Below, in pieces: positions 39,281 through 49,076 of a stretch of 64,000 nucleotides of DNA. The translations under genes and the position numbers were made by a program. The notes beneath the pieces were generated by a model. That model saw nothing but the letters and a program-made list of their open reading frames with translations, was not told the origin of the DNA and did not search any database. The DNA comes from an uncultured Pelagibacteraceae bacterium (lineage in GTDB: Bacteria; Pseudomonadota; Alphaproteobacteria; Pelagibacterales; Pelagibacteraceae). Each line of letters begins with the position of its first letter. Position 1 is the stretch's first letter. The stretch is taken from assembly GCA_902634485.1 (NCBI GenBank), contig CACPKA010000006.1, positions 1-64,000 on the forward strand, written 5' to 3'.

Positions 39281-39283
39281 AAA

Positions 39284-40138
39284 TTATTTGTTAGTCCTTT
39301 CTTGAATTATTTTCAAAGCTTCAATTAAATAAACTCTAAACAGTTCATGATTTTCACTCATTGGGAAATGGCCTATGTCGGGCATTTCAATGTATACTCC
39401 ACCTTTAATTTGTCTTGCTGTATTCTCTGTGGCTTCTGGTGGTGTAAGATAATCATAAGTTCCAGTTAGCATAATCACAGGGCATTTATGTCCATCAATA
39501 TTTTTTAATTCTTTCCTTAGATCGTGATCAACAGAATAAAAATATAGATCACCTTTAAATGCTTCGGAGCCTTGAGTATAATAATGCCATGTTAACCATC
39601 TATCTTTTTCAGGAGATTGTGGTGCCATCAAATCCCATGTTCCACTTGCGCATACTTGAGCAGCATTTGCATGAGGGTGTCTCCACCAATCTAAATAAAA
39701 ACCGGGGGCATAATCGGCAGCTTCAACAGGTATTACAGCTCTAAACTTATTTGGATGGCGTAGGGCTAATTGCAATGCAACGTTTCCTCCAAAGGATGAG
39801 CCCATAAAAATAGGTTTTTGTAAACCTAAGGCATCACATAATTTTACTATAAAATTACAATAGTGTTCTGCTTTTAATTTATATTCTTCTTTCCACCATT
39901 CTTTATTGTGTGGAGGATCTGATTTTCCATGTCTTGGAAGATCATAAGCAATAACATTATAATCTTTAGTAATTTCTGGATCTTCAAGCAAACCTCTCCA
40001 TTGATGATTGTGACATCCGGCCGTATGCTGACAAATTAAAGGAATACCTTTTCCATTTTGAAGATAGAAAACTTTGTATTCGCAATCATCAACCTCGATA
40101 GTAACATAACGACCTACAACATCATGATGTTTTACCAT
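39284..40138 (-). CDS. Alpha/beta hydrolase
   Basis: GSSFGGNVALQLALRHP nucleophile elbow. Confidence 0.9.
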   Translation of the reverse strand: MVKHHDVVGRYVTIEVDDCEYKVFYLQNGKGIPLICQHTAGCHNHQWRGLLEDPEITKDYNVIAYDLPRHGKSDPPHNKEWWKEEYKLKAEHYCNFIVKLCDALGLQKPIFMGSSFGGNVALQLALRHPNKFRAVIPVEAADYAPGFYLDWWRHPHANAAQVCASGTWDLMAPQSPEKDRWLTWHYYTQGSEAFKGDLYFYSVDHDLRKELKNIDGHKCPVIMLTGTYDYLTPPEATENTARQIKGGVYIEMPDIGHFPMSENHELFRVYLIEALKIIQERTNK

Positions 40139-40169
40139 TTTAATACTCCCTCTAATTTAAATTTTTTCA

Positions 40170-40559
40170 TTAAACTGGTACTCCTGTTTTCCTTAATAGT
40201 TCAAACTGAACTGTAAAATTTCTTAGATTTTTCATTAAAACCAAATGATTGCCTTCAATTTTTAAATCCTTGAGAAAGCTTGCGGACCATATACCGTGAT
40301 ACATTGGTTTTGGCACAGGCTGTCCGAATTCTCTCCAAGTTTTCGCTGATGCTCTCAAAGCAAAATCGTATGGGTCTAATGGCGAAGGACTCGTATTTAT
40401 ATTTTTTACCTTGCCGTCGTGCATTTCAATAATTACTTTTGCGTTTTCCATATCAAACATAAATGTACAAGTATAATATTTAGCCATAGCCTTAATAGTG
40501 TCATCACTATTAGTTGCATCCTCATATTTTTTTGCCCAATTATCTAAACCACTACTCAT
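40170..40559 (-). CDS. SCP2 sterol-binding-like domain protein
   Basis: 129 aa; fold-like pattern and operon position; weak similarity by eye. Confidence 0.45.
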   Translation of the reverse strand: MSSGLDNWAKKYEDATNSDDTIKAMAKYYTCTFMFDMENAKVIIEMHDGKVKNINTSPSPLDPYDFALRASAKTWREFGQPVPKPMYHGIWSASFLKDLKIEGNHLVLMKNLRNFTVQFELLRKTGVPV

Positions 40560-40574
40560 AATATTTTACTTTCG

Positions 40575-42545
40575 TTACTTAGAACCTTTAGTTCCTTTAG
40601 CTGGATTGTTATCGAAGTTCATATGATAATCTTTTTTCGGATTCTCATAATCACCAAGTATATTTCTGATATTGCTTATTTCTCCGGGATTCATTCCAAT
40701 TTCTTTAAGCAAACTATCTAGAAATGGCTGGTGTGCTCTATAACGTAATGCTGAACTAACTACGTTATCAGCAAGGTTTCCACTTCTTCCAGATCCTCCA
40801 ACGGCCGAGGCTTCTCCGCCGCCGCCTGAACCAGAGGTTCCACTAAATCCAGGTAAACCATTAACATCAACAATTTTAATATCCCCGATGTTAGCCATTG
40901 GTTTAACGCTTTCTCTAATGATTGCTTCAATTTTTTCAGCAAGTTTTAATCTTAAGGCACTTCTTCTGCTTGCATCACTTCTTAAATTCTCTGCAGCATT
41001 CAATGCCTCTTTGCCAGCGGCATCTATTTCATATCTTAGTTTTGCTGCCATAGATGCAAATCTATCTTGTTCTGCTTTAGATGCAGCGCTTATAACATCT
41101 ACTTTCTTAATACCTTGGGCTTTTTCTACGTATCTTGCTGAGTTAGCTTTTTCTTCAGCTTCAACTGCTTTTGCCCTTGTAGATTCTTCTTCAGCTTTAG
41201 ATTTTAAGACTTGTTTTGATTTATTTATAATTTCAAGATTTTTTTGATGCTCTTCTATACTTAATCTCTTAACTTTTTCTATATCTAAAAGTCTTACTTC
41301 TCGCTCAGATTCAATTCTGTGCGAGTCTATATTTTTTTGTTGAGCTATCTTCGCATTTTTAATTTCTTGTTCAGAAATTATTTGTGCTTCCTCAGCATCT
41401 TTTTGTCTTTCAGATTGTTCTTTAATTATAACAGCTTTTTCTTGCGCACGCTTTGTATCAACTAGTCTTTGTTTTTCTAGTCTTGCATACTCACTTTCCT
41501 TGTCTAAATTTAAAATCTTAACTTCAGTTTCTAAATCTTTTTGTCTTATTTCGTATGCTGCATTTTTTTCCAGCTCATTCTGTTCTTTTCTACGTTTTTC
41601 AATTTCTTCAATTAATCTAGTTTCTGTTAATTTCTTTTCAACTTCGATAACCTGATTTTGAGAAATTCTTGCAACTTCAATCTGCTCTTGACTTCTTATT
41701 TCTGCTTCTTCTGCTTCACGTTCTTTTTCTGCTTTTTGTTTTACAGTTTCAGTTCTTTCGTTTGCTTTTTGAATAGCTATTTCTCTTTCTTGTTGATATC
41801 TAGAAAACTCTTCGTTCTTTTTTATTTCTAATTCTTTTTGAACTGTTTCTAAGTTTTTATTTTCTATTGAAATTTTCGTATCCTGCGTAATATCATTTCT
41901 TTTTTTCTTTCTTGACTCAATTTGTTCTGTCAATTGTGTCAAGCCCTGGGAGTCGAAAGTATTAGCTGGATTGAACTGTTCAATAGGAGTTTGATCTAAG
42001 GATATAATTGAAACAGTTTCCAATGCTAGTCCTGTATGACCAATAGATGCATCTGCAATTTTTGTAACTTCTTTTACAAATTGTCCTCTATTTTCTTGAA
42101 TTTCGTCTAGAGTCATTTTTGCTGCTACTTCCCCTAGTGCATCTGCAAATCTTCCCTGGACAACCTCTCTTAAATGTTCCGGGTCAAGAGTTCTATTACC
42201 TAAAGTTTGTGCTGCGGTTGATACAGCTCTTTCGTCCGGTGGAACTTTTGTAAAAAACTCTGTTACTAGCTCTGCTCTCATTCGATCTTTTGTTATAAGG
42301 GATTTATCTCCACTTCTTTTTATAGTTAAGCTTAAAGTACGCATGCCTACTTGAGTAATGTTATGAATTATAGGTAAAACAAAAGCTCCTCCTGATATGA
42401 CAACTTTCTCTCCTAGCATTCCAGTACGCACAAACGAAACTTCTTTTGATGATCTTCTGTATAGCCAGTGCAATAAATAAACTATAATTGCTATTGCTAG
42501 TGCCAGTAAAATTATTGCTGCTATTATATCTGCTCCTCTAGTCAT
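40575..42545 (-). CDS. Flotillin-like SPFH domain protein
   Basis: N-terminal TM, SPFH domain (VLPIIHNITQVGMRTLSLTIKR), long EA/K-rich coiled coil. Confidence 0.9.
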   Translation of the reverse strand: MTRGADIIAAIILLALAIAIIVYLLHWLYRRSSKEVSFVRTGMLGEKVVISGGAFVLPIIHNITQVGMRTLSLTIKRSGDKSLITKDRMRAELVTEFFTKVPPDERAVSTAAQTLGNRTLDPEHLREVVQGRFADALGEVAAKMTLDEIQENRGQFVKEVTKIADASIGHTGLALETVSIISLDQTPIEQFNPANTFDSQGLTQLTEQIESRKKKRNDITQDTKISIENKNLETVQKELEIKKNEEFSRYQQEREIAIQKANERTETVKQKAEKEREAEEAEIRSQEQIEVARISQNQVIEVEKKLTETRLIEEIEKRRKEQNELEKNAAYEIRQKDLETEVKILNLDKESEYARLEKQRLVDTKRAQEKAVIIKEQSERQKDAEEAQIISEQEIKNAKIAQQKNIDSHRIESEREVRLLDIEKVKRLSIEEHQKNLEIINKSKQVLKSKAEEESTRAKAVEAEEKANSARYVEKAQGIKKVDVISAASKAEQDRFASMAAKLRYEIDAAGKEALNAAENLRSDASRRSALRLKLAEKIEAIIRESVKPMANIGDIKIVDVNGLPGFSGTSGSGGGGEASAVGGSGRSGNLADNVVSSALRYRAHQPFLDSLLKEIGMNPGEISNIRNILGDYENPKKDYHMNFDNNPAKGTKGSK

Positions 42546-42563
42546 AAATTATCCCTCCTAAAT

Positions 42564-43262
42564 TTAAGCCCCTTTCTTAGTATCTTGCAGAGCCGCACTA
42601 TAAATTATCATTCCAAAGATAATTTTATTTAATACGTCTGCTAAATTATAAATTATATTTAAACTGTTAATATTTGCTCCCCCAGCCAAATGCTCAATAA
42701 AATACCCTATATGATAAATTGAAAAACCAATCGTAATGATCAATCTATTTGCAAAAAATGCCATTTGAACATTTTCATTACCGCATGATGCATTTTTTCT
42801 ACCAGTATCACCCATATAAAGTTCGCCAATAATATAAAGCCAACCAACTATACCTACTAGGAAACCTAAGGTAACACTCATGTAACCATAAGCTCCTAGC
42901 AACTGAGCTATTACCCAAACTAGGGTTCCTACTAGCAAACGCCAAAACATTCCTCTCTTAACGTCAGTAACTGACTTAAGCATCACATAAAAAGTCAGTA
43001 TTGTAAGAGGAAAGGTCAAGATCCAATCTATATACCTCAGTGCTGTAGGCGCTTGTCCATTTAAAACCCACAAATTTTTTGCATAGAAGTAATGTATTGA
43101 AGACATTAGAGCTATAACACCCACAAGATTCATGGCCGTACCCCATCTGTTCGAAAGACGGCCTCTTTCTAGGAAGAAAAATATTGCTGCACCTATCATT
43201 GCGACAGAAATTAACCAAAAAGATCCTCCAACAACGTCTTGTGGTAGCAATAATTTATTCAT
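42564..43262 (-). CDS. Divergent proteorhodopsin-type microbial rhodopsin (DTT motif)
   Basis: RYIDWILTFPLTILTFY helix C, NLADVLNKIIFG retinal-Lys helix G, IHYFYAK helix B His. Confidence 0.93.
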   Translation of the reverse strand: MNKLLLPQDVVGGSFWLISVAMIGAAIFFFLERGRLSNRWGTAMNLVGVIALMSSIHYFYAKNLWVLNGQAPTALRYIDWILTFPLTILTFYVMLKSVTDVKRGMFWRLLVGTLVWVIAQLLGAYGYMSVTLGFLVGIVGWLYIIGELYMGDTGRKNASCGNENVQMAFFANRLIITIGFSIYHIGYFIEHLAGGANINSLNIIYNLADVLNKIIFGMIIYSAALQDTKKGA

Positions 43263-43587
43263 TAGCCCTCATCAGTCCCTTTTTTTAAAATTATTCTAAA
43301 TAATTTTGATATTTAATGTCAGATCTTCTCACAAATCAATATTAAATAATTTGATTTTTTATATATATATATTTTAGAAGTAGATTTTTCATAAAAGTAA
43401 TTTTTATTTTGAAAAATAAGATTATATAAAAATACAATCTCAGATAGATTTTTTTTATAATTTCAATTCTTACTAGAAATTTTTAATAAATTAATTAACT
43501 AAAAAAATCAAAAAATATAGACTTGTAAACTGATTATAATTCTAGATTTTCATTTCGTTGAACATTTTTTAATTATATTATGTATCA

Positions 43588-44226
43588 ATGCTGTCCAAAG
43601 TAATAACCATATCGCAACAAAAAGGTGGTAGTGGAAAAACAACTCTAGCTGTCCATTTAGCTCTTGCTTTTATAAAATATCATAATTTAAAGGTAGCCGT
43701 TATCGATACTGATCCCCAAGGAAGCTTGGGTAAATGGTTTATGATAAGAACAGAAAAAAAAGTTTCAAACGAAAATTTGACTTTTAAGACTGCAAGTTTA
43801 TGGGGAGCTCAATACGAGTCTAAAGCATTAAAAAAAGATCATGATATTGTAATAATAGATACTCCTCCAAAAATTGAGTCTGATGCGCGTCCATCAATTG
43901 AATCTGCGGACTTAGTTTTAATTCCAGTCGCAGCTTCTCATGTTGATTTTTGGGCAACAGGTGCCATAGTTGAAATAGCAAAAAAAGCAAATAAAAAAAT
44001 TTTAATTCAAATTAATAGATCAAGTCAAAGATCTAAACTCATAAGTAAAACAAATGAATTTATTAAAAGTTTAAACCTTTCGGCAACGAAAACAATAATT
44101 GGAAATCGTCAAATTTTTGCTGCTTCTATGGGAGAGGGTAAAACAGCTGTTGAAAAACAAAAAAAAAGTAGCGCAGTAGAAGAAATTAAAAAACTTTCAG
44201 AACAAATTCTTTCAGAAGTAGAATAA
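43588..44226 (+). CDS. ParA-family ATPase (orphan)
   Basis: SQQKGGSGKTTLAVHLA deviant Walker A, IDTDPQGS. Confidence 0.9.
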   Translation: MLSKVITISQQKGGSGKTTLAVHLALAFIKYHNLKVAVIDTDPQGSLGKWFMIRTEKKVSNENLTFKTASLWGAQYESKALKKDHDIVIIDTPPKIESDARPSIESADLVLIPVAASHVDFWATGAIVEIAKKANKKILIQINRSSQRSKLISKTNEFIKSLNLSATKTIIGNRQIFAASMGEGKTAVEKQKKSSAVEEIKKLSEQILSEVE

Positions 44227-44228
44227 TA

Positions 44229-44696
44229 ATGTCTTTTTTGCTAACAAATAAAAAAATAATCAAAGAGTGGACTGATTACAATAATCATATGAATTTGTCT
44301 TACTATATTTTAGTATTTGATAAGGGTGCTGAAGTGTTTTTATCAAAATTTCAAATGGGAGAACATTCCGCTAAAACTACAAAAAAAAGCACAATGGTTG
44401 TAGAAACACACACTACTTACAATAATGAAGTTAAAGAAGGTGAAGAAGTTAATGTTTTTCTTTCACATTTTGATCACGACAAAAAAAGACTTCACTATAA
44501 ATTAGAAATGTATGAAAAAAATAAGAATATATTAGCCGCAACTACAGAAGTTTTATCTCTGTATATAGACCTAAATTTAAGAAAAGTTTCAGAGTTTGAA
44601 GATGAAAAGGTCAATATTATGGACGATTTTATAAGTAAATATAAAAAAAAATTTAAATCAGATAATTTACATTTTTCAAATAAATTAAAAAAATAA
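44229..44696 (+). CDS. Thioesterase-like (hot-dog fold) protein
   Basis: KEWTDYNNHMNLSYYILVFDKGAEVFL pattern. Confidence 0.7.
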   Translation: MSFLLTNKKIIKEWTDYNNHMNLSYYILVFDKGAEVFLSKFQMGEHSAKTTKKSTMVVETHTTYNNEVKEGEEVNVFLSHFDHDKKRLHYKLEMYEKNKNILAATTEVLSLYIDLNLRKVSEFEDEKVNIMDDFISKYKKKFKSDNLHFSNKLKK

Positions 44697-44751
44697 CTAG
44701 TCAATAAATTAAATTTATGTCAAAAATATACCTCAGAATTAATGTTTAAAT

Positions 44752-45585
44752 ATGGAAATTAAATTATTATCAGGAGCTTTGGGAGCTGAAATTAGTGGAA
44801 TTGATTTAAAAGATACCTCAGAAAAAAATTTTAAAATAATTAATAATTTGCTTTTAGAACATAAAGTTATATTTTTTAGAAATCAACCAATTACTTCCGA
44901 AGAACAAATTGCATTAGCAGAAAAATTTGGTCCTTTAGAAACTCATGCTTATGTTAAAGGTTTAGAAACTCACCCAGAAATAGTCAGAATAATAAAAGCC
45001 GAAGATGAACAAAACCAGTGGGGCGAAAATTGGCATAGCGATGTTAGTTACAATACAAAACCTACAAAAGCTGTAATACTAAAATCATTAAAAATACCAC
45101 CTGTAGGTGGTGATACCTGTTTTTCAAACATGGAACTTGCTTGGGAAACTTTAGATGAAGATATAAAAAGTAAAATTAAAAATAAAAAAGCAGTACATAG
45201 TTCATTGGGAGCAGAATTTTTTTTAGATAGTTATAAAAAAATGGAGGGCAATAATAAAAAAAATTATGATGAATATTCAAATGAACACCCAATAGTAAGA
45301 ACTCATCCAGAAACTGGTAAAAAAATACTATATGTAAATTGGACTTACACAAAAAAAATTATTGGACTTGATAAAAAGGAAAGTGATGAAATTTTAAATA
45401 AAATTTTTGAACATCAGGCAAGATTAGAATTATCTTGTAGATTCACCTGGACAGAAAATACAGTATGCATTTGGGATAACAGAAGCGTTATTCATTTTGC
45501 AATTGCGGATTTTTATCCTGGACGAGGTCTTGGTTATGAAAGAGTTATGGATAGAATAGCAATAGAAGGAGATGTTCCAATTTAA
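44752..45585 (+). CDS. TauD/TfdA-family Fe(II)/2OG dioxygenase
   Basis: WHSDVSYNTKPTKA (HxD), WDNRSVIHFA. Confidence 0.9.
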   Translation: MEIKLLSGALGAEISGIDLKDTSEKNFKIINNLLLEHKVIFFRNQPITSEEQIALAEKFGPLETHAYVKGLETHPEIVRIIKAEDEQNQWGENWHSDVSYNTKPTKAVILKSLKIPPVGGDTCFSNMELAWETLDEDIKSKIKNKKAVHSSLGAEFFLDSYKKMEGNNKKNYDEYSNEHPIVRTHPETGKKILYVNWTYTKKIIGLDKKESDEILNKIFEHQARLELSCRFTWTENTVCIWDNRSVIHFAIADFYPGRGLGYERVMDRIAIEGDVPI

Positions 45586-46125
45586 TTGAGACCAATAATA
45601 AAAAAAATACTTAGAAATTATAAAACCAATAAATCACTTTATATTGGTGAAAAAATAACAATAACCGAACATATGATACAGTCTGCAATGTTAGCTGAAA
45701 AAAATAATTGTTCTTCAAGTTTAATATGCGCTTCCTTGCTTCATGATTATGGCCATTTTATTTTGGATGATCCTGATGAGCTAGTAAACAAAAAAGAAGA
45801 TGGAAAACACGAATATGTTGCATACCTATATCTAAAAAAATATTTCAAAAAAAGTGTTGTTGAGCCAATAAAAATTCATGTAAAAGCAAAAAAATATTTG
45901 GCTAGAAATAAAAAATATTACAATATTCTTTCAAATGCTTCTAAAATTAGCCTAAATTTACAAGGAGGAGTTATGAATGATATAGAAGCTGAAAAATTTG
46001 AGGGTGAAAAATACTTTGATGATGCAATTAAATTAAGAAAATTTGATGAAGCTGCTAAAAAAAAAAATCTTAAAATGAAAGATATTAATGATTATAAAAA
46101 TTTATTAAGTTCAAATCTGTTATGA
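45586..46125 (+). CDS. HD-domain protein of the PhnZ/TmpB-like oxygenase type (TTG start)
   Basis: YIGEKITITEHMIQSA, SLLHDYGHF, KHEYVAYLYL, IKIHVKAKKYL, LRKFDEAAK: ligand pattern H...HD...H...H...D. Confidence 0.75.
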   Translation: MRPIIKKILRNYKTNKSLYIGEKITITEHMIQSAMLAEKNNCSSSLICASLLHDYGHFILDDPDELVNKKEDGKHEYVAYLYLKKYFKKSVVEPIKIHVKAKKYLARNKKYYNILSNASKISLNLQGGVMNDIEAEKFEGEKYFDDAIKLRKFDEAAKKKNLKMKDINDYKNLLSSNLL

Positions 46126-47702
46126 AGTTTGATTATATAATTATTGGAGCAGGCTCAGCCGGATGTGTACTTTCGAATAGATTGTCAGAAAATCAAAATA
46201 ACAAAGTAGCAGTTTTTGAGGCTGGAGGTTCAAGTGATATTTGGAAAGTAAAAATGCCCCTTGCGCTGCTCTATACAATGCATGATCCCAAATATAATTG
46301 GAAATATTACTCTGAACCGGAGCCACATCTAAATAATAGAAGATTATTTTGTCCAAGAGGAAAAATGATCGGTGGTTGCTCTGCTCATAATGGAATGGTT
46401 TTTGTAAGAGGTAACCGAAATGATTATGAAAGATGGGAAAACTTTGGATTAAAGTCTTGGTCTTACGAAAAAGTTTTACCTTATTTTAAAAAAATTGAAA
46501 CATGGTCAGGAGGTGAAAACCAATACAGAGGCTCATTAGGTCCACTTCCGGTTAATCAATCACAAAATGATAATCCTTTATTTAAAGCTTTTATAAATTC
46601 AGCTTCTGAAGCAGGACATGCTGTTAATCCCGATATGAATGGAGAAGAACAAGAAGGATTTGGAATGTTTGATACAACAATTCATGAAGGTCAAAGAGCA
46701 AGTGCAACAAAATATTACTTGAACCCCGCAAAAAAAAGAAAGAATTTAAATATTTTTTCTAATTCATTTGTTGAAAGAATTATTTTTGATGGAAAAAAAG
46801 CTATTGGTATTGAAGTAAAAATTAAAAATAAAATCGAAAAAATTTATGCAGAAAAAGAATTAATATTAAGTGGAGGTTCAATTAATTCACCACAATTACT
46901 AATGCTTTCAGGTATTGGAGATGCAAATCATTTAAAAGAAAAGGGAATTAGCGTAGTCAATGATGTAAAAGGTGTTGGTAAAAATCTCCAAGATCATTTG
47001 GAAACTTACATTATGCAAGAATGTAAAACCCCAGATACTCTTTATAAATATACTAAGTTAATTCCAAAAGTTTTGGCTGGAATTCAATGGTTCTTATTTA
47101 AATCTGGTCCTTGCTCACAATCATATTTAGAGGCTGGAGGATTTGCTAAGTCTTCTCCTGAACGTGAAATAGCAAACATTCAATTTCATTTTTTTCCATC
47201 ATTTGTTATCGATCATGGCTTAATTAATCCTAGTTCACATGGGTATCAGCTACATGCAAGTCCTAATCACCCTAAAAGTAGAGGATTGATTACACTTAAT
47301 TCTTCTAATCCTTATGATTATCCAAAAATATTATTTAATTATTTAGAACACGAGGATGATTTAAAACAAACAAGAGAATGTATTCATGTAGCAAGAAAAA
47401 TATTATCACAACCTTCTTTAGTAAAACATTCTGGAAATGAAGTTGGTCCAGGATCAGAAAAACAAAGCGAAGAAGAATTAAATGAATATATAAGATCTAA
47501 AGCAGAAACAGCCTATCACCCATGTGGGACTTGTAAAATGGGTGTAGATGATATGGCTGTAGTAGATGAAAACTTAAAAGTTAAAGGAATACAAAATTTA
47601 AGAGTAGTAGACGCTTCTGTGATGCCTGAGATTCCTAGTGCAAATTTAAATGCCCCCACTTTAATGATTGCCGAAAAAGCTTCAGATCTTATTTTAAAGT
47701 AA
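46122..47702 (+). CDS. GMC-family oxidoreductase (choline dehydrogenase-like)
   Basis: YIIIGAGSAGCVLSNRLSE, GGSINSPQLLMLSGIG, HPCGTCKMG. Confidence 0.92.
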   Translation: MKFDYIIIGAGSAGCVLSNRLSENQNNKVAVFEAGGSSDIWKVKMPLALLYTMHDPKYNWKYYSEPEPHLNNRRLFCPRGKMIGGCSAHNGMVFVRGNRNDYERWENFGLKSWSYEKVLPYFKKIETWSGGENQYRGSLGPLPVNQSQNDNPLFKAFINSASEAGHAVNPDMNGEEQEGFGMFDTTIHEGQRASATKYYLNPAKKRKNLNIFSNSFVERIIFDGKKAIGIEVKIKNKIEKIYAEKELILSGGSINSPQLLMLSGIGDANHLKEKGISVVNDVKGVGKNLQDHLETYIMQECKTPDTLYKYTKLIPKVLAGIQWFLFKSGPCSQSYLEAGGFAKSSPEREIANIQFHFFPSFVIDHGLINPSSHGYQLHASPNHPKSRGLITLNSSNPYDYPKILFNYLEHEDDLKQTRECIHVARKILSQPSLVKHSGNEVGPGSEKQSEEELNEYIRSKAETAYHPCGTCKMGVDDMAVVDENLKVKGIQNLRVVDASVMPEIPSANLNAPTLMIAEKASDLILK

Positions 47703-47789
47703 AAAGATTAAATCAAATTATTGTTATCTAGGAGCCTATTGCGGGGAAATACACAAAAGACTCCTAAAATATCATATTAAATATGATTA

Positions 47790-49076
47790 TTAATCACGTA
47801 TCGCGTAAGCTATTACACCCGTCTCAACAACGTCTGTTCCAAGTTTTTCAGCTTCTTTGCTTAATCTAATACCCATCGTATTTTTCATTACAAACCAAAC
47901 GATATATGAAATTGCAAATACAAATATGTTAATTGACAAAACTCCAATTAATTGTGTTCCAAATGATGCATTCGTATTAGTAATTGGAACAGCTAATGTG
48001 CCCCAAATACCTGCAAAAAGATGAGCAGGAATTGCTCCAACTACATCGTCAATTTGCAATTTAAATAATAGTTTAGTTCCAAATACAACTATTATTCCAC
48101 CAACTGCACCAATTAGTATTGCAACTATTGGAGATGGCATTAAAGGTTCTGCGGTAATTGCTACTAGTCCTCCAATCGCTCCATTTAACATTTGAATAAC
48201 ATCTGTTCTTTTTGAAAATAATCTTGTTACTAATCCTGCTGCTAATACACCACCGCAAGCAGCTAAATTGGTATTTATAAATATTTTTGAAACTGCAACT
48301 GCATCATCAAAAGTTCCCATTGACAATTGAGATCCTCCATTAAATCCAAACCACCCTAACCATAAAACAAATACTCCAAGAGTTACTAGTGGAATTGAAG
48401 AGGCAGCAAATGGTTTCATTGGAACTAATCCTCCTGATCTAGTAAATCTTCCAGTTCTTGAACCTAGTAATAAAGCTCCTGCTAAAGCAGCAGCACCTCC
48501 AGTAGAGTGAACCAAAGTTGAGCCAGCAAAATCAGAAAAGCCGATAGTTGCTAACCAACCTCCGCCCCATTGCCATCCCATTACGATTGGATAAATGATA
48601 CCTGATAAAACTGCGGCAAATAAAAAGAAAGGCCATAATTTAATTCTTTCTGCAAGTGTTCCGGAAACTATTGAGCATGTTGTTGCACAAAATACCATTT
48701 GAAAATACCAATCTGAGCCATCTGCATATCCAGTATCTAGACTACTTTGATCGGACCAAGGGATAAATTTTCCTATAAAACCTCCCTCAGGTATTCCATA
48801 AGCAAGATTGTATCCAAAAAGCCAAAACATAATTCCAGCTATTGAAAATAATCCAATATTTTTTGCACAAATAACTGAAACACTTTTTGAAGTCACCATT
48901 CCAGACTCAAGCATTGCAAACCCTGCAGCCATGAACATGACAAGAAACCCACAAACTAAGAATAAAAATGTGTTAAATATAAAACCAACCTCGGCACTAA
49001 CAGTTGTTTCTGCGTTGACTGGCGAGACAATTAATGTCAATAAAAATAATATAATAATAAATTTAAAGTTTTTCAT
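47790..49076 (-). CDS. amt: Ammonium transporter
   Basis: 428 aa; FWLFGYNLAYG, DFAGSTLVHSTGGAAALAGALLLG, LWLGWFGFNGGS. Confidence 0.93.
   Translation of the reverse strand: MKNFKFIIILFLLTLIVSPVNAETTVSAEVGFIFNTFLFLVCGFLVMFMAAGFAMLESGMVTSKSVSVICAKNIGLFSIAGIMFWLFGYNLAYGIPEGGFIGKFIPWSDQSSLDTGYADGSDWYFQMVFCATTCSIVSGTLAERIKLWPFFLFAAVLSGIIYPIVMGWQWGGGWLATIGFSDFAGSTLVHSTGGAAALAGALLLGSRTGRFTRSGGLVPMKPFAASSIPLVTLGVFVLWLGWFGFNGGSQLSMGTFDDAVAVSKIFINTNLAACGGVLAAGLVTRLFSKRTDVIQMLNGAIGGLVAITAEPLMPSPIVAILIGAVGGIIVVFGTKLLFKLQIDDVVGAIPAHLFAGIWGTLAVPITNTNASFGTQLIGVLSINIFVFAISYIVWFVMKNTMGIRLSKEAEKLGTDVVETGVIAYAIRD

Noticed and set aside
40888-41247. 119-aa plus hydrophobic ORF
   Set aside because: Antisense of the flotillin coiled coil; hydrophobicity arises from complement of charged codons.
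40575-42545. Defence-associated SPFH system
   Set aside because: No nuclease, protease or other antiviral effector nearby; neighbours are metabolic.
43263-43587. Regulatory RNA in the 325-nt gap upstream of the rhodopsin
   Set aside because: Almost entirely A/T with no strong inverted repeat visible; likely just promoters for divergent genes.
43588-44226. Plasmid partition locus
   Set aside because: ParA-like ATPase has no adjacent ParB or centromere-like repeats; orphan ParA homologues are common on chromosomes.
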